A program made the translations under genes and the position numbers. DNA of 14,646 nt, taken from positions 1-14,646 of the forward strand of contig JBEPTZ010000114.1 in NCBI GenBank assembly GCA_041691815.1, given 5' to 3'. The notes beneath the pieces are model-generated. The model did not search any database. It worked only from the letters and a program-made list of their open reading frames with translations, and was not told the origin of the DNA. The DNA is from 70-18 sp041691815. Lineage in GTDB: Bacteria; Pseudomonadota; Alphaproteobacteria; Acetobacterales; Acetobacteraceae. How positions within the stretch are numbered: position 1 is the stretch's first letter; every line of letters starts with the position of its first letter. This document shows positions 1 to 6,959 of this stretch, one piece after another.

Positions 1-168
1 AATGCCGGCGTACGGGGGGGTCTACCGGCTGGGCATGGGGGGCGCACAGCCACCCCGGGCCCCGCCGGTTGCGGTCCGCCGCCCCGAACTGACGGGCGAG
101 CAGCATTCTCTCCGTAAAGCAACCGAATCAGCCAGCTGCGCCGCCTTATGGCCCGCGCGGCATTGGTC
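1..168. other. Left-edge stretch without a supported gene
   Basis: This is the 3' flank of the ATPase gene that ends at 169. I see no convincing terminator and no RNA gene. The only hint of a gene is a minus-strand ATG at 104-106 preceded by GGAGAGA, which opens a frame that stays open to the window edge (about 35 codons, beginning MLLARQFGAADRN). In DNA this GC-rich such a short open frame is weak evidence. It could be the start of a further operon gene or chance. There is a G7 run at 14-20. Confidence 0.3.
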
Positions 169-906
169 TCAGCGTGGCAGCACCTTGGACAGGAACTGGC
201 GCGCCCGTTCGGTCTGCGGCGCACTGAAGAAGGCGTCGGTGGTGGAATCCTCGAGAATCTGCCCCTGATCGAGAAACAGCACCCGGTCGGCGACCCGGCG
301 GGCGAAGCCCATCTCGTGGGTCACCACGATCATCGTCATGCCGTCCTGCGCCAGCGCCTGCATCACATCCAGCACCTCGCTGACCATTTCCGGGTCCAGC
401 GCCGAGGTCGGTTCGTCGAACAGCATCAGCTTCGGGTCCATTGCCAGCGCGCGGGCAATCGCCACCCGCTGCTGCTGGCCGCCGGAGAGCTGTGCCGGGC
501 GGCGCTGCAGCAGGTCGCCAAGGCCGACCCGGGCCAGCAACTCCTCCGAGCGGCGGTCGGCCTCGGCCTTCGGGCGTTTCAGCACATGGATCGGCGCCAG
601 GCTGACGTTCTGCAGCGCCGTCATGTGCGGATACAGCTCGAAATGCTGGAACACCATGCCGATGCCGGTGCGCAGACGCGGCAGGTCGGTCGTGCGGGCG
701 CCGACCGAAACCCCGTCCACGGTGATGTTGCCGTGCTGGAAGCGCTCCAGCCCATTGACGCATTTCACCAGCGTGCTCTTGCCGGACCCCGACGGGCCGC
801 ACACCACCACCACCTCGCCGCGCGCCACCCGCACCGAGCAGTCATGCAGCACCGGCGACCGGCCGTACGACTTGCCGAGATGCTCGATGATCAGGATATC
901 GTTCAT
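169..906 (-). CDS. Polar amino-acid ABC transporter, ATP-binding protein (GltL/GlnQ type)
   Basis: This is the ATPase of an amino-acid importer, which hydrolyses ATP at the inner membrane face to drive uptake. With the 906 start it has 245 residues, the usual family length. All core motifs are visible: Walker A GPSGSGKST (37-45), Q-loop Gln87, signature LSGGQQQR (140-147), Walker B LMLFDEP (160-166), D-loop SALD and H-loop His197. It is the last gene of the minus-strand transporter operon, just after the second permease gene. Three in-frame ATGs lie 15 bases apart (936, 921, 906). I chose 906 because GGAG sits about five bases upstream and homology to the family begins there. The 936 ATG overlaps the permease stop as ATGA and is a real alternative. 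Family assignment is firm; the substrate is inferred only as a polar amino acid or similar compound. Confidence 0.95.
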   Translation of the reverse strand: MNDILIIEHLGKSYGRSPVLHDCSVRVARGEVVVVCGPSGSGKSTLVKCVNGLERFQHGNITVDGVSVGARTTDLPRLRTGIGMVFQHFELYPHMTALQNVSLAPIHVLKRPKAEADRRSEELLARVGLGDLLQRRPAQLSGGQQQRVAIARALAMDPKLMLFDEPTSALDPEMVSEVLDVMQALAQDGMTMIVVTHEMGFARRVADRVLFLDQGQILEDSTTDAFFSAPQTERARQFLSKVLPR

Positions 907-948
907 CCGAACTCCGCCCATCTGAACTTGGGTCATCTGAACTCAGGA
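904..948 (-). repeat. Three tandem 15-bp repeats carrying the ATPase start codon
   Basis: On the plus strand the units begin CATCCGAACTCC (904), CATCTGAACTTG (919) and CATCTGAACTCA (934). On the minus strand each unit reads roughly GAGTTCAGATG, that is, a weak ribosome-binding sequence plus an ATG. Because the unit is 15 bases, all three ATGs are in the same frame, and the permease stop codon (933-935) overlaps the outermost one. It looks like tandem duplication of a translation start region. Confidence 0.8.
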
Positions 949-1580
949 CTGCGGCCGCGCCCGGCCAGCAGCGAGCCGACCAGGCAGATGACGAGATAGA
1001 CCACGGCGACGAAGGTGTAGACTTCCACCGGCCGATCGTCGCGGCCGGCGACCACGCTGGCCGCGGTCAAAAAGTCGCGCAGCGCCACCACATACACCAG
1101 CGAGGTATCCTGAAACAGGATGATCACCTGGTTGACCAGCAGCGGCACCGAGGCGGCAAACGCCTGCGGCAATATCACCAGCCGCAGCGCCTGCCAGCGC
1201 CGCATGCCCGTGGCCGCCGCCGCCATGCCCTGGCCGGCCGCCACGGCGCCGATGCCGGCACGGATGATCTCGCAATAGAACGCGCTCTCGAACAGCACGA
1301 AGGCAGTCAGCGCCGAATACAGCGCCCCCACCGGGTGGCCGGTGACCAGCGGCGCCATGAAGTAGAACCAGAACAGCACCAGGATCAGCGGCACCGAGCG
1401 CATCACCGTCACATAGGCCATCGCCGGCACCGACAGCAGCCGGAAGCGCGACAGCCGGGCGATCGCCAGCAGCAGCCCGCCGGCCAGCCCGCCCGCCGAG
1501 CCGATCAGCACCAGCAGCAGGCTCAGCTGCATGCCGCTCCACAGCAGGGCGGCCGAATCGCCGAAACTCGCGAGGCCCAT
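933..1580 (-). CDS. Polar amino-acid ABC transporter permease (GltK/HisM-type)
   Basis: This is one of the two inner-membrane permease subunits of the amino-acid importer, 215 residues long. Hydrophobic segments are seen near 16-40, 51-76, 86-105, 136-165 and 188-206. The EAA-type loop that contacts the ATPase lies around 117-140 (GQGMAAAATGMRRWQALRL followed by VILPQA). MRSVPLILVLFW (60-71) is typical of the family. The ATG lies two bases after the previous permease stop, and its ribosome-binding sequence GAGGGG is inside that upstream gene, so translation is probably coupled. Its TGA overlaps the outermost possible start of the ATPase gene. Which amino acid is moved cannot be read from the sequence. 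Confidence 0.92.
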   Translation of the reverse strand: MGLASFGDSAALLWSGMQLSLLLVLIGSAGGLAGGLLLAIARLSRFRLLSVPAMAYVTVMRSVPLILVLFWFYFMAPLVTGHPVGALYSALTAFVLFESAFYCEIIRAGIGAVAAGQGMAAAATGMRRWQALRLVILPQAFAASVPLLVNQVIILFQDTSLVYVVALRDFLTAASVVAGRDDRPVEVYTFVAVVYLVICLVGSLLAGRGRSPEFR

Positions 1581-1582
1581 CT

Positions 1583-2296
1583 TCAGCCCCTCACGCCGAC
1601 GCCGTGGCGCAACCGTGCGTCCAGCCGGCTCATCAACAGCGTGATCAGCAGCCCGACGCCGAGATAGAACACCGTCGCCGCGGCATAGGCCTCGAAGCCG
1701 TGAAACGTGTAGTTGGCGATCTGCTGCGCCTGGGCGGAGACCTCCATCACCCCGATGGTCAGCCCGATCGACGACATCTTGAAGGTGACCAGGAATTCCG
1801 AGGTCAACGGCGCCATGATGGTGCGAAACGCGACCGGCAGCAGCACCAGCCGATAGGCCTGCCAGGGCCGCAGCCCGGTGGCCAATGCCGCCGGCAGCAG
1901 CCTGGCGCGCACCGTAGCGATGCCCGCCCGCACCTGCTCGGCCACCCGCGACGAGGCGAACAACCCGATCGCCAGCGCCGCGGTGCTGAATTCCGGCAGC
2001 GGCAGGTCGCGCTTGACCCACATGCCCATCTCAGTCGGCAGGACTTCCGGAAACACGAAGAACCACAGGAACAGCTGCACCAGCGGCGGCACGTTGCGGA
2101 ACAGCTCGACATAGACCGTCGCCGGCAGCCGCAACGCCAGCGAGCCGGCACTGCGCAGGCAGCCGACCAAGCTGCCCAGCAGTACCGCGATGGTCCAGGC
2201 CACCAGGGTGACCGCCAGCGTCCAGCCGGCGCCGGTGAACAACCAGTCCCCGTACGGCGCGCTGACCAGCACGCCCCAGTCCCAGGTGTAGTTCAT
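1583..2296 (-). CDS. Polar amino-acid ABC transporter permease (GltJ-type)
   Basis: This is the partner permease of the amino-acid importer, 237 residues. It starts MNYTWDWGVLVS, a typical N-terminus for GltJ-like proteins. Membrane segments lie near 22-46, 60-83, 104-118, 148-175 and 205-222. VELFRNVPPLVQLFLWFF (63-80) is the conserved family stretch. The EAA-type loop is at about 133-155 (LLPAALATGLRPWQAYRLVL). The gene starts 24 bases after the binding-protein stop and ends two bases before the second permease. Two consecutive permeases of this class normally form a heterodimer. The family call is secure and the substrate is unknown. Confidence 0.92.
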   Translation of the reverse strand: MNYTWDWGVLVSAPYGDWLFTGAGWTLAVTLVAWTIAVLLGSLVGCLRSAGSLALRLPATVYVELFRNVPPLVQLFLWFFVFPEVLPTEMGMWVKRDLPLPEFSTAALAIGLFASSRVAEQVRAGIATVRARLLPAALATGLRPWQAYRLVLLPVAFRTIMAPLTSEFLVTFKMSSIGLTIGVMEVSAQAQQIANYTFHGFEAYAAATVFYLGVGLLITLLMSRLDARLRHGVGVRG

Positions 2297-2320
2297 CGCC
2301 GCCGGCCGCTCGGCTTCAGC

Positions 2321-3196
2321 TCAGTTCGGGAACGAGTAGGTGTCCCACGCCGCGCGCAGCTTGGGGCTGACGCCGACATGGAACGGCGTGAACCACTTCT
2401 TCACCAGCGCGTCGGCGGCACCGGACTTGAACATCTCGGACATCTCATGCCCGGCGATCCAGGCGAATTGCGGGTTGTTCTTCGGGATGATCAGCGCCTC
2501 CGGCTGGTAGCTCAGTTCCGGCCCGACCACGGCCAGGTTGTCCGGGTGGTGGGAGGACTGGATCAGCGCATAGAACGCCGCGTTATCCGACAGATAGGCG
2601 TCACCGCGATGGCTCTCCAGCGCCACCAGGGCGGCCGGATGGTCGTTCACGTGCAGCACGCGCGCCTTCAGCCCATCCTTGAGCAGCCGCGCGACGGTCG
2701 GCTCGCTGGTGCCGCCGGTGGCGACGATCAGCACCTTGCCGTCGAGATCCTTGATATCCTTGATGCCGGAGTCCTTCAGCACCAGCAGCTGCTCGGCCGA
2801 GACCCAGTGGATCGGGGTGAACGCCACCTGCTTCATCCGCGTCCAGGTGCGCACCGTGCCGTCGCAGACGATGTCCACCGTGCCGTTGGCGATCAGCGCC
2901 TGGCGGGTCTGGATGGTGACCGGCACGTAGGCGAACTTGATCTCCGGCAAATCGAGGTCACGCTTGGCGGCCTGGCCGATCGCCTCGCAGAATTCAACGG
3001 CATAGCCGGTCGGCTTGTTGTCCTTGCCAAGATACGAGAGCGGCACCGAGGTGTCGCGGTAGCCGATGGTCAGCGTGTGGGTCGCCTTCAGTTTGGTGAC
3101 CACCGAATCGAGCGTCTGGGCGCCGGCGGGTGCGGCGGTAAACGCCAGTGCCGCCAGCGCGGCCAGCGGCAGGAGGCTCCACAGAGCAGGCTTCAT
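2321..3196 (-). CDS. Periplasmic amino-acid-binding protein of the ABC importer (GltI-like)
   Basis: This is a secreted substrate-binding protein that would deliver its ligand to the adjacent permeases. With the start at 3196 it has 291 residues. A Sec signal peptide covers 1-26, with the likely cut at AGA|QT. The mature part has the family-3 binding-protein pattern: a YRDTSVPLSYLGKDNKPTGY-like N-terminal lobe, then DIVCDGTVRTWTRMKQVAFT (a GltI-like cysteine block), and the inter-lobe stretch VATGGTSEPTVARLL. AAGGAAAC before the ATG supports this start; the open frame extends 29 codons upstream, but that extension lacks signal-peptide character. The gene sits 22 bases after the flavoenzyme gene and directly ahead of the permeases. 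Similarity to GltI suggests an acidic amino acid or analogue, but the ligand is not proven. Confidence 0.93.
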   Translation of the reverse strand: MKPALWSLLPLAALAALAFTAAPAGAQTLDSVVTKLKATHTLTIGYRDTSVPLSYLGKDNKPTGYAVEFCEAIGQAAKRDLDLPEIKFAYVPVTIQTRQALIANGTVDIVCDGTVRTWTRMKQVAFTPIHWVSAEQLLVLKDSGIKDIKDLDGKVLIVATGGTSEPTVARLLKDGLKARVLHVNDHPAALVALESHRGDAYLSDNAAFYALIQSSHHPDNLAVVGPELSYQPEALIIPKNNPQFAWIAGHEMSEMFKSGAADALVKKWFTPFHVGVSPKLRAAWDTYSFPN

Positions 3197-3218
3197 CGGT
3201 TCGTTTCCTTGTGTTGTT

Positions 3219-4652
3219 TCAGGTGGTGTGGGCCAACAGATCGGCATCGGTCCATTCGTCGCCTTGCAGTTCCGGCGTGTCAAACGCCTGCAAGGCAGCG
3301 AAATGCTTGGCGCGGTCTTCGACGAACAGGTCGCGGGCGATGCCGCGCGCCAGCCGGTCGGCGCCTTCGCTCACCGCCGGGATATCGCCGGACAGCTTGC
3401 CGTGGTTGAGCGTGGCGTGGTGGTTGAAGCAGTGGATGCGCGCCAGCTGCGGGCAACTGCCCGGCTGTATCTCCTGGAACGCGTAGTCGGCGGCGAGGTC
3501 GGGGGTCTCGGCCAGTTCGCTGCTGTCCAGTCCGGCGGGGGTCGGGAAACGGTCCTGCCAGAGCCGGATATGCCCAGCGAAGGCGGCCAGTTCCGGGCGG
3601 CGGGCGAGATCGAACTGGAATCCGGTGGCGAAAATCAGGAAATCCAGGCCGTATTTGCCCTTCGGCGTGGTTAAAACCATGCCGCTTTCATCCTGCACCA
3701 GGGACAGAATCGGGCTGCCGAGATGGATGCGTGCATTCGAATGCATGGACACCCGCAAGGTGCTGTCATGCGGCGGCGGCGTCTGCGCGGCGTTGACGTA
3801 ATGCAGGAAGCGCCACTTCCATTCGTCCGGCAGGCCGGCAAAGCCGTGCACCACGCCCTGGCTGCCGATGCCGGTGAACTTGTTGATGCGCGGGATGTCG
3901 GGACGGCGGATGAACAGGTCGAGCCTGAGCGCACCGGCTTCCAGTGCTGTGGCGGCGTTGTCCATCGCCGAGGCGCCGGCGCCGATCACCCCGACGCGGC
4001 GGCCGGCGAGGGCGGTGAAATCGATGTCATCGGCGGAATGCGCCCAGCGATGCCGGCTGATCTGCTGGGCGATTTCCGGCACGAACGGGCCGCCGAGGCC
4101 GTCGCGGCCGTTGGCCAGCACCAGATGGCGGGTCAGCACCTGTTCGGTGCCGCGGGGGCCGGCGACATCCAGTTCCAGCAACGCGCCGAACGGGCGGATG
4201 GCGGTGACCTGGTGGCGGTTTTCCACCGGCAGGCCCAGCACCCGGCGGTACCACACCAGATAGTCCATCCACTGGCCGCGCGGGATCTTGCCTAGCGCCG
4301 CCCAGCCCTCGGCGCCGAACTGCGCCTCGTACCAGGCGCGGAAGGTCAGTGCCGGCAGGCCGAGCGCCGGGCCGGTGAGGGCTTTCGGCGAGCGCAAGGT
4401 GCGCATCCGGGCGAAGGTGACCCAGGGGCCCTCCTGGCCTTGCGGCGCCTGATCGTAGGCGACGATATTGCGCATGCCCTGGCGTTGCAGTGCGGCTGTG
4501 GCCGTCAGGCCGCACATGCCGGCGCCGATCACCACCACGTCGCGCGCGGTACGGCCCTGCACCTCGGTCGGCGGCACCCAGGCTTTGGCCGGCAGATCCA
4601 GCCATTCCAGGTCCTGGCGCAGCCGCGCCTCCAATGCGTCCAGGCCGGTCAT
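3219..4652 (-). CDS. FAD/NAD(P)-dependent oxidoreductase, flavin-monooxygenase-like
   Basis: This is a cytoplasmic flavoenzyme of 477 residues with two Rossmann nucleotide-binding sites. The FAD site is VVVIGAGMCG (39-48) and the NAD(P)H site is VGVIGAGASAMD (220-231). An ATG motif follows at FATGFQ (341-346). This layout is that of flavin-containing and Baeyer-Villiger-type monooxygenases, which oxygenate N, S or carbonyl groups. The usual FxGxxxH fingerprint before the second Rossmann fold is degenerate (SRHRWAH, 199-205), and only its last His is kept, so it may belong to a distinct subgroup. The start ATG overlaps the lysR stop by four bases (TCAT at 4649-4652), which suggests translational coupling. 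Its place between a regulator and an importer suggests it acts on the imported compound. The exact reaction is unknown. Confidence 0.85.
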   Translation of the reverse strand: MTGLDALEARLRQDLEWLDLPAKAWVPPTEVQGRTARDVVVIGAGMCGLTATAALQRQGMRNIVAYDQAPQGQEGPWVTFARMRTLRSPKALTGPALGLPALTFRAWYEAQFGAEGWAALGKIPRGQWMDYLVWYRRVLGLPVENRHQVTAIRPFGALLELDVAGPRGTEQVLTRHLVLANGRDGLGGPFVPEIAQQISRHRWAHSADDIDFTALAGRRVGVIGAGASAMDNAATALEAGALRLDLFIRRPDIPRINKFTGIGSQGVVHGFAGLPDEWKWRFLHYVNAAQTPPPHDSTLRVSMHSNARIHLGSPILSLVQDESGMVLTTPKGKYGLDFLIFATGFQFDLARRPELAAFAGHIRLWQDRFPTPAGLDSSELAETPDLAADYAFQEIQPGSCPQLARIHCFNHHATLNHGKLSGDIPAVSEGADRLARGIARDLFVEDRAKHFAALQAFDTPELQGDEWTDADLLAHTT

Positions 4653-5638
4653 GGGCAGGCTCCCGCGTTCTCCGGGCCATAGACGGCGGCGGCGATGGCG
4701 GTCCGGTCGGCCAGGTCGCACAGATGGAAGCCGGGCAGCAGCATGGCGGCGGCGTTGCGCAGCGCGCCGATCAGGCTGGCAACCAAGGGTGCCAGCGGCT
4801 GGCCGAGCGGCGTCACCACGCCCCACAGGAAGGGGATCGCCACATCGAGCGGCCGCACCACCACGCCCTGCACCGGCACGCCATAGGCGGTCACTGGCTC
4901 GATCACCGCCAGTCCCAGCCCAGCGCGCACCGCCAGCAGCGCGGTCAGCGAGGCGTTCATCGCCATGATGCCGGAGGGCTGGACGCCGGCGTGGGCCAGC
5001 GCCTGCTCCACCCGGCGGCGCAGCCGGAACGGGTTGGCGACGGTGAGCAGCCGGCGGCCGGCCAGCGCTGCCAGCGAGACGCTGGGCGCCTCGGCCAGCG
5101 CGTCGCCTTCCGGCAGCACCGCGACGCAGGGCGCCTCGCCGACCCAGTGGGTCTCCAGGCCGGGATGGTCGACCGGCAGGCTGGTCAGGCCGAGTTCGGC
5201 GCGGCGCGACAGCACCGCCTGCACCACCTGCTCGGCCGACAGGCTGTGCAGATGCATTTCGGCGGGCAGGGCGGCCGGCAGATGCGCCAGCGCGGCCGGC
5301 ACCAGGCCGGCGGCCAGCGCCGAGATCGCGGCGATCTCGATCGGCCCCGGCGCATCACGGCCGATGGCACTGGCGCGGGCCTGCAGCTGTTGCAGCGAGA
5401 CCAGCACCCGCTCGGCCTCCTGGTGGAAGCGCACGCCCTTCGGGGTGGGGGAAATCCGCGGGCCGCTGCGCTCCAGCAGCTTGTAGCCAAGCTCCGCCTC
5501 CAGCTCCTGCACCAGCCGGGTCACCGCCGGCTGCGAGCGGCCGGTGAGCCGCGCGGCGCCGGTGATGCTGCCGGCGGACATCACCGCGGCGAAGGCTTCG
5601 AGTTGGCGGATATCGAGCACATCATCCATAATTCGCAT
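4649..5638 (-). CDS. LysR-family transcriptional regulator
   Basis: This is a DNA-binding regulator of up to 329 residues. The N-terminal winged helix-turn-helix is seen at about 10-70 (LDIRQLEAFAAVMSAGSITG, then AARLTGRSQPAVTRLVQEL), followed by a linker helix and a periplasmic-binding-protein-like effector domain to the C-terminus. It is the first gene of the minus-strand operon and is divergent from the AhpD-like pair, the classic LysR arrangement, so it probably controls both directions and itself. Two starts are possible, 5638 (MRIMDD) and 5629 (MDDVLD). Neither has a ribosome-binding sequence, and the 5638 ATG overlaps a TATAAT box, so 5629 may be the true, perhaps leaderless, start. 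The effector is presumably the transporter substrate or a breakdown product (inference). Confidence 0.93.
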   Translation of the reverse strand: MRIMDDVLDIRQLEAFAAVMSAGSITGAARLTGRSQPAVTRLVQELEAELGYKLLERSGPRISPTPKGVRFHQEAERVLVSLQQLQARASAIGRDAPGPIEIAAISALAAGLVPAALAHLPAALPAEMHLHSLSAEQVVQAVLSRRAELGLTSLPVDHPGLETHWVGEAPCVAVLPEGDALAEAPSVSLAALAGRRLLTVANPFRLRRRVEQALAHAGVQPSGIMAMNASLTALLAVRAGLGLAVIEPVTAYGVPVQGVVVRPLDVAIPFLWGVVTPLGQPLAPLVASLIGALRNAAAMLLPGFHLCDLADRTAIAAAVYGPENAGACP

Positions 5639-5709
5639 TATAACTGGATCATTATGTCAAAATGCAATAGAGATTCGGCGCCAACCCGCATCCCGAAGGG
5701 AATCGCCAG
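5636..5709. promoter_or_regulatory. Divergent promoter/operator between lysR and the AhpD-like operon
   Basis: This short A/T-rich gap in GC-rich DNA separates two divergent transcription units. On the minus strand TATAAT lies at 5642-5637, with a weak TTGCAT 19 bases upstream (5667-5662). An imperfect 21-base dyad at 5636-5656 (6 of 10 pairs match) contains the direct repeat CATTAT at 5636 and 5650, with a related CATAAT at 5627. This is a plausible LysR binding site. The plus-strand gene has a GAAGGGA ribosome-binding sequence at about 5694-5700. Confidence 0.5.
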
Positions 5710-6189
5710 ATGCCTGTCGACGTGATCGCCGTGCTTGCGGACGCCGCGGACAACCCGGCGGTCGCCGCCGCCATGGCCGGGCGGGCCGACCTGATGGCGG
5801 CCAGCGAGGCCAATTACCGGGCGGTGATGACGCCCGATGACCCCGGCGGGTTGTCCGGCGAGGAGCGCCGGGCGCTGGCCTGCCGGATCGCCATGCTGAA
5901 CGGCGATGCGCCGCTGGCGAAGCATTATGTGACCGGGTTGGGCGCCGCTGGTGCGGCGCTGGCCGATCCGGAGGCGCCATCGCCGGCCGATACCAGGCTG
6001 GCGGCGATGCTGCGCCATGTCGATCTGGTGACCCGCCACCCGCGCGAGGCGACGCGGGCCGATATCGCGGCGCTCACAGCGGCGGGCCTGGCGACCGCCG
6101 ATATCGTGCGGCTGTCGCAGGTGATCGCGTTCGTGAATTACCAGCTTCGGGTGATCACCGGGTTGCGGCTTATCGGGGGCGCGGCATGA
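5710..6189 (+). CDS. Carboxymuconolactone-decarboxylase-fold protein (CMD domain, Avi_7170-like)
   Basis: This all-helical protein has 159 residues. Its C-terminal half (TRADIAALTAAGLATADIV, then RLSQVIAFVNYQLRVITGLR) matches the CMD/AhpD-fold peroxidase-related proteins that I recall as the Avi_7170 group. There is only one cysteine (Cys58), so the CxxC redox pair of active AhpD proteins is missing. It may be a partner or structural subunit for the next protein, whose gene overlaps it by four bases (ATGA at 6186-6189). GAAGGGA upstream supports the ATG at 5710. It is divergent from lysR and probably regulated by it. The assignment to the fold is good; any catalytic role is unknown. Confidence 0.82.
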   Translation: MPVDVIAVLADAADNPAVAAAMAGRADLMAASEANYRAVMTPDDPGGLSGEERRALACRIAMLNGDAPLAKHYVTGLGAAGAALADPEAPSPADTRLAAMLRHVDLVTRHPREATRADIAALTAAGLATADIVRLSQVIAFVNYQLRVITGLRLIGGAA

Positions 6190-6767
6190 GCGACGTGGTC
6201 GAGGCTTTCACCGCCGAGACGCTGGCCTGGCGGCCCTATGTGGCGCCGATCGCGCTGGAGACCGCCACCGAGGCGCAGCGCGCGGCGCTGAAGGAGACGC
6301 CGTCCAACACCAAGGTGTCGGACTACGTGCTGGTGCTGGCGCATGACCCGCAATCGTTGGGCGAGCGGACGCCGCTGTTCAACGGCATCATGTATGCCCG
6401 CGGCGGGCTGGCGCGGGCGGAGCGCGAACTGGGCGCCACCGTGGCCTCGGTGCTCAATCGCTGCATCTACTGCGCCTCGGTGCATTCCGCACGCTATATC
6501 CAACTGGCCAGGCGGCCGGAGGTGATCGAGCAGGTGTTTGCCGGCACGCCCGAGACCTTGCCGGCGCGGGAACGGGCAATTGCCGACTTCTCGGTCAAAC
6601 TCTCGGCCTGCCCGCCGGCCGCCGGCGCCGCCGAGATGCAGGCGCTGCGCGATGCCGGGCTGTCCGACGCCGAGGTGCTGGACCTGGTGCTGTCAGTGGC
6701 AGTGTTCGGCTGGGCCAACCGGCTGATGCACACACTGGGCGAGCCGATCCGACCGGCCGCAGGCTAA
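6186..6767 (+). CDS. Alkylhydroperoxidase (AhpD)-fold protein (Avi_7169-like)
   Basis: This 193-residue protein of the AhpD/CMD superfamily carries the redox motif C-x2-C-x3-H at Cys93, Cys96 and His100 (NRCIYCASVHSARY). AhpD proteins use such cysteines for thiol-dependent peroxide reduction or related chemistry. The region ETLAWRPYVAPI near the start and the overall length resemble the peroxidase-related proteins I know as the Avi_7169 group, usually found next to the Avi_7170 type, as here. The start overlaps the previous stop by four bases, so the two are probably made together. It could detoxify peroxide released by the flavin monooxygenase, or take part directly in substrate breakdown. 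Both are inference. Confidence 0.88.
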   Translation: MSDVVEAFTAETLAWRPYVAPIALETATEAQRAALKETPSNTKVSDYVLVLAHDPQSLGERTPLFNGIMYARGGLARAERELGATVASVLNRCIYCASVHSARYIQLARRPEVIEQVFAGTPETLPARERAIADFSVKLSACPPAAGAAEMQALRDAGLSDAEVLDLVLSVAVFGWANRLMHTLGEPIRPAAG

Positions 6768-6779
6768 GCCAAGAAAGAA

Positions 6780-6816
6780 GGTTCTTTTTTGGAAAAAAGA
6801 ACCAAAAAACTTTTTT
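6780..6816 (+). terminator. Possible intrinsic terminator after the AhpD-like operon
   Basis: The hairpin GGTTCTTTTTT / AAAAAAGAACC (6780-6803) begins 12 bases after the stop at 6767 and is followed by a T6 run at 6811-6816. The stem is A/U-rich, so strength is uncertain. It is also the left end of the repeat element. Confidence 0.4.
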
Positions 6817-6840
6817 ATCTGCCTTGCAACAGTGGAGGCG

Positions 6841-6860
6841 TGGAGACTCCGGAGTCTCCA
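6841..6860. repeat. 20-bp perfect palindrome at the centre of the repeat element
   Basis: TGGAGACTCC is followed directly by its exact reverse complement GGAGTCTCCA, with no spacer. It lies midway between the two inverted ends. It may be a structural part of the element or a protein-binding site. Confidence 0.85.
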
Positions 6861-6959
6861 AAACGGATGAAAAGTTTTTTTGCTTCTTTTTGTTCACAAA
6901 AAGAAGGCCTTTTCATTTCGATTTTTACTTGAGTGCATAACACACTCCGGGAGAAGACC

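Larger units (their letters stand above)
6771..6912. repeat. A/T-rich intergenic repeat element with inverted ends
   Basis: The left end holds an 11-bp perfect hairpin (GGTTCTTTTTT at 6780-6790, mate at 6793-6803) followed by AAAAAACTTTTTTATC. The right end holds another 11-bp hairpin (CTTCTTTTTGT at 6883-6893, mate at 6896-6906). The reverse complement of the right end (reading AGAAGCAAAAAAACTTTTCA from 6887 back to 6868) closely matches the left end, so the two form imperfect terminal inverted repeats around a palindromic centre. The composition is strikingly unlike the flanks. I recall similar elements as abundant between genes in Acetobacteraceae; the copy number in this genome is not visible from one window. 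Confidence 0.7.

Noticed and set aside
1..106. A further leftward operon gene starting at 106
   Set aside because: The ATG has a GGAGAGA before it, but only about 35 codons are visible and the sequence is not recognised. The evidence is too weak to call a gene.
1604..3409. A 601-codon plus-strand open frame opposite the permease and binding-protein genes
   Set aside because: It is rich in Arg, Gln and His, has no domains, and runs antisense to three well-supported genes. It is a shadow frame caused by high GC.
5637..5660. A TTGACA plus TATAAT promoter for lysR on the minus strand
   Set aside because: Both hexamers match the consensus, but the spacer is only 12 bases, too short for a standard sigma-70 promoter. 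The TATAAT alone was kept as a possible -10 box.
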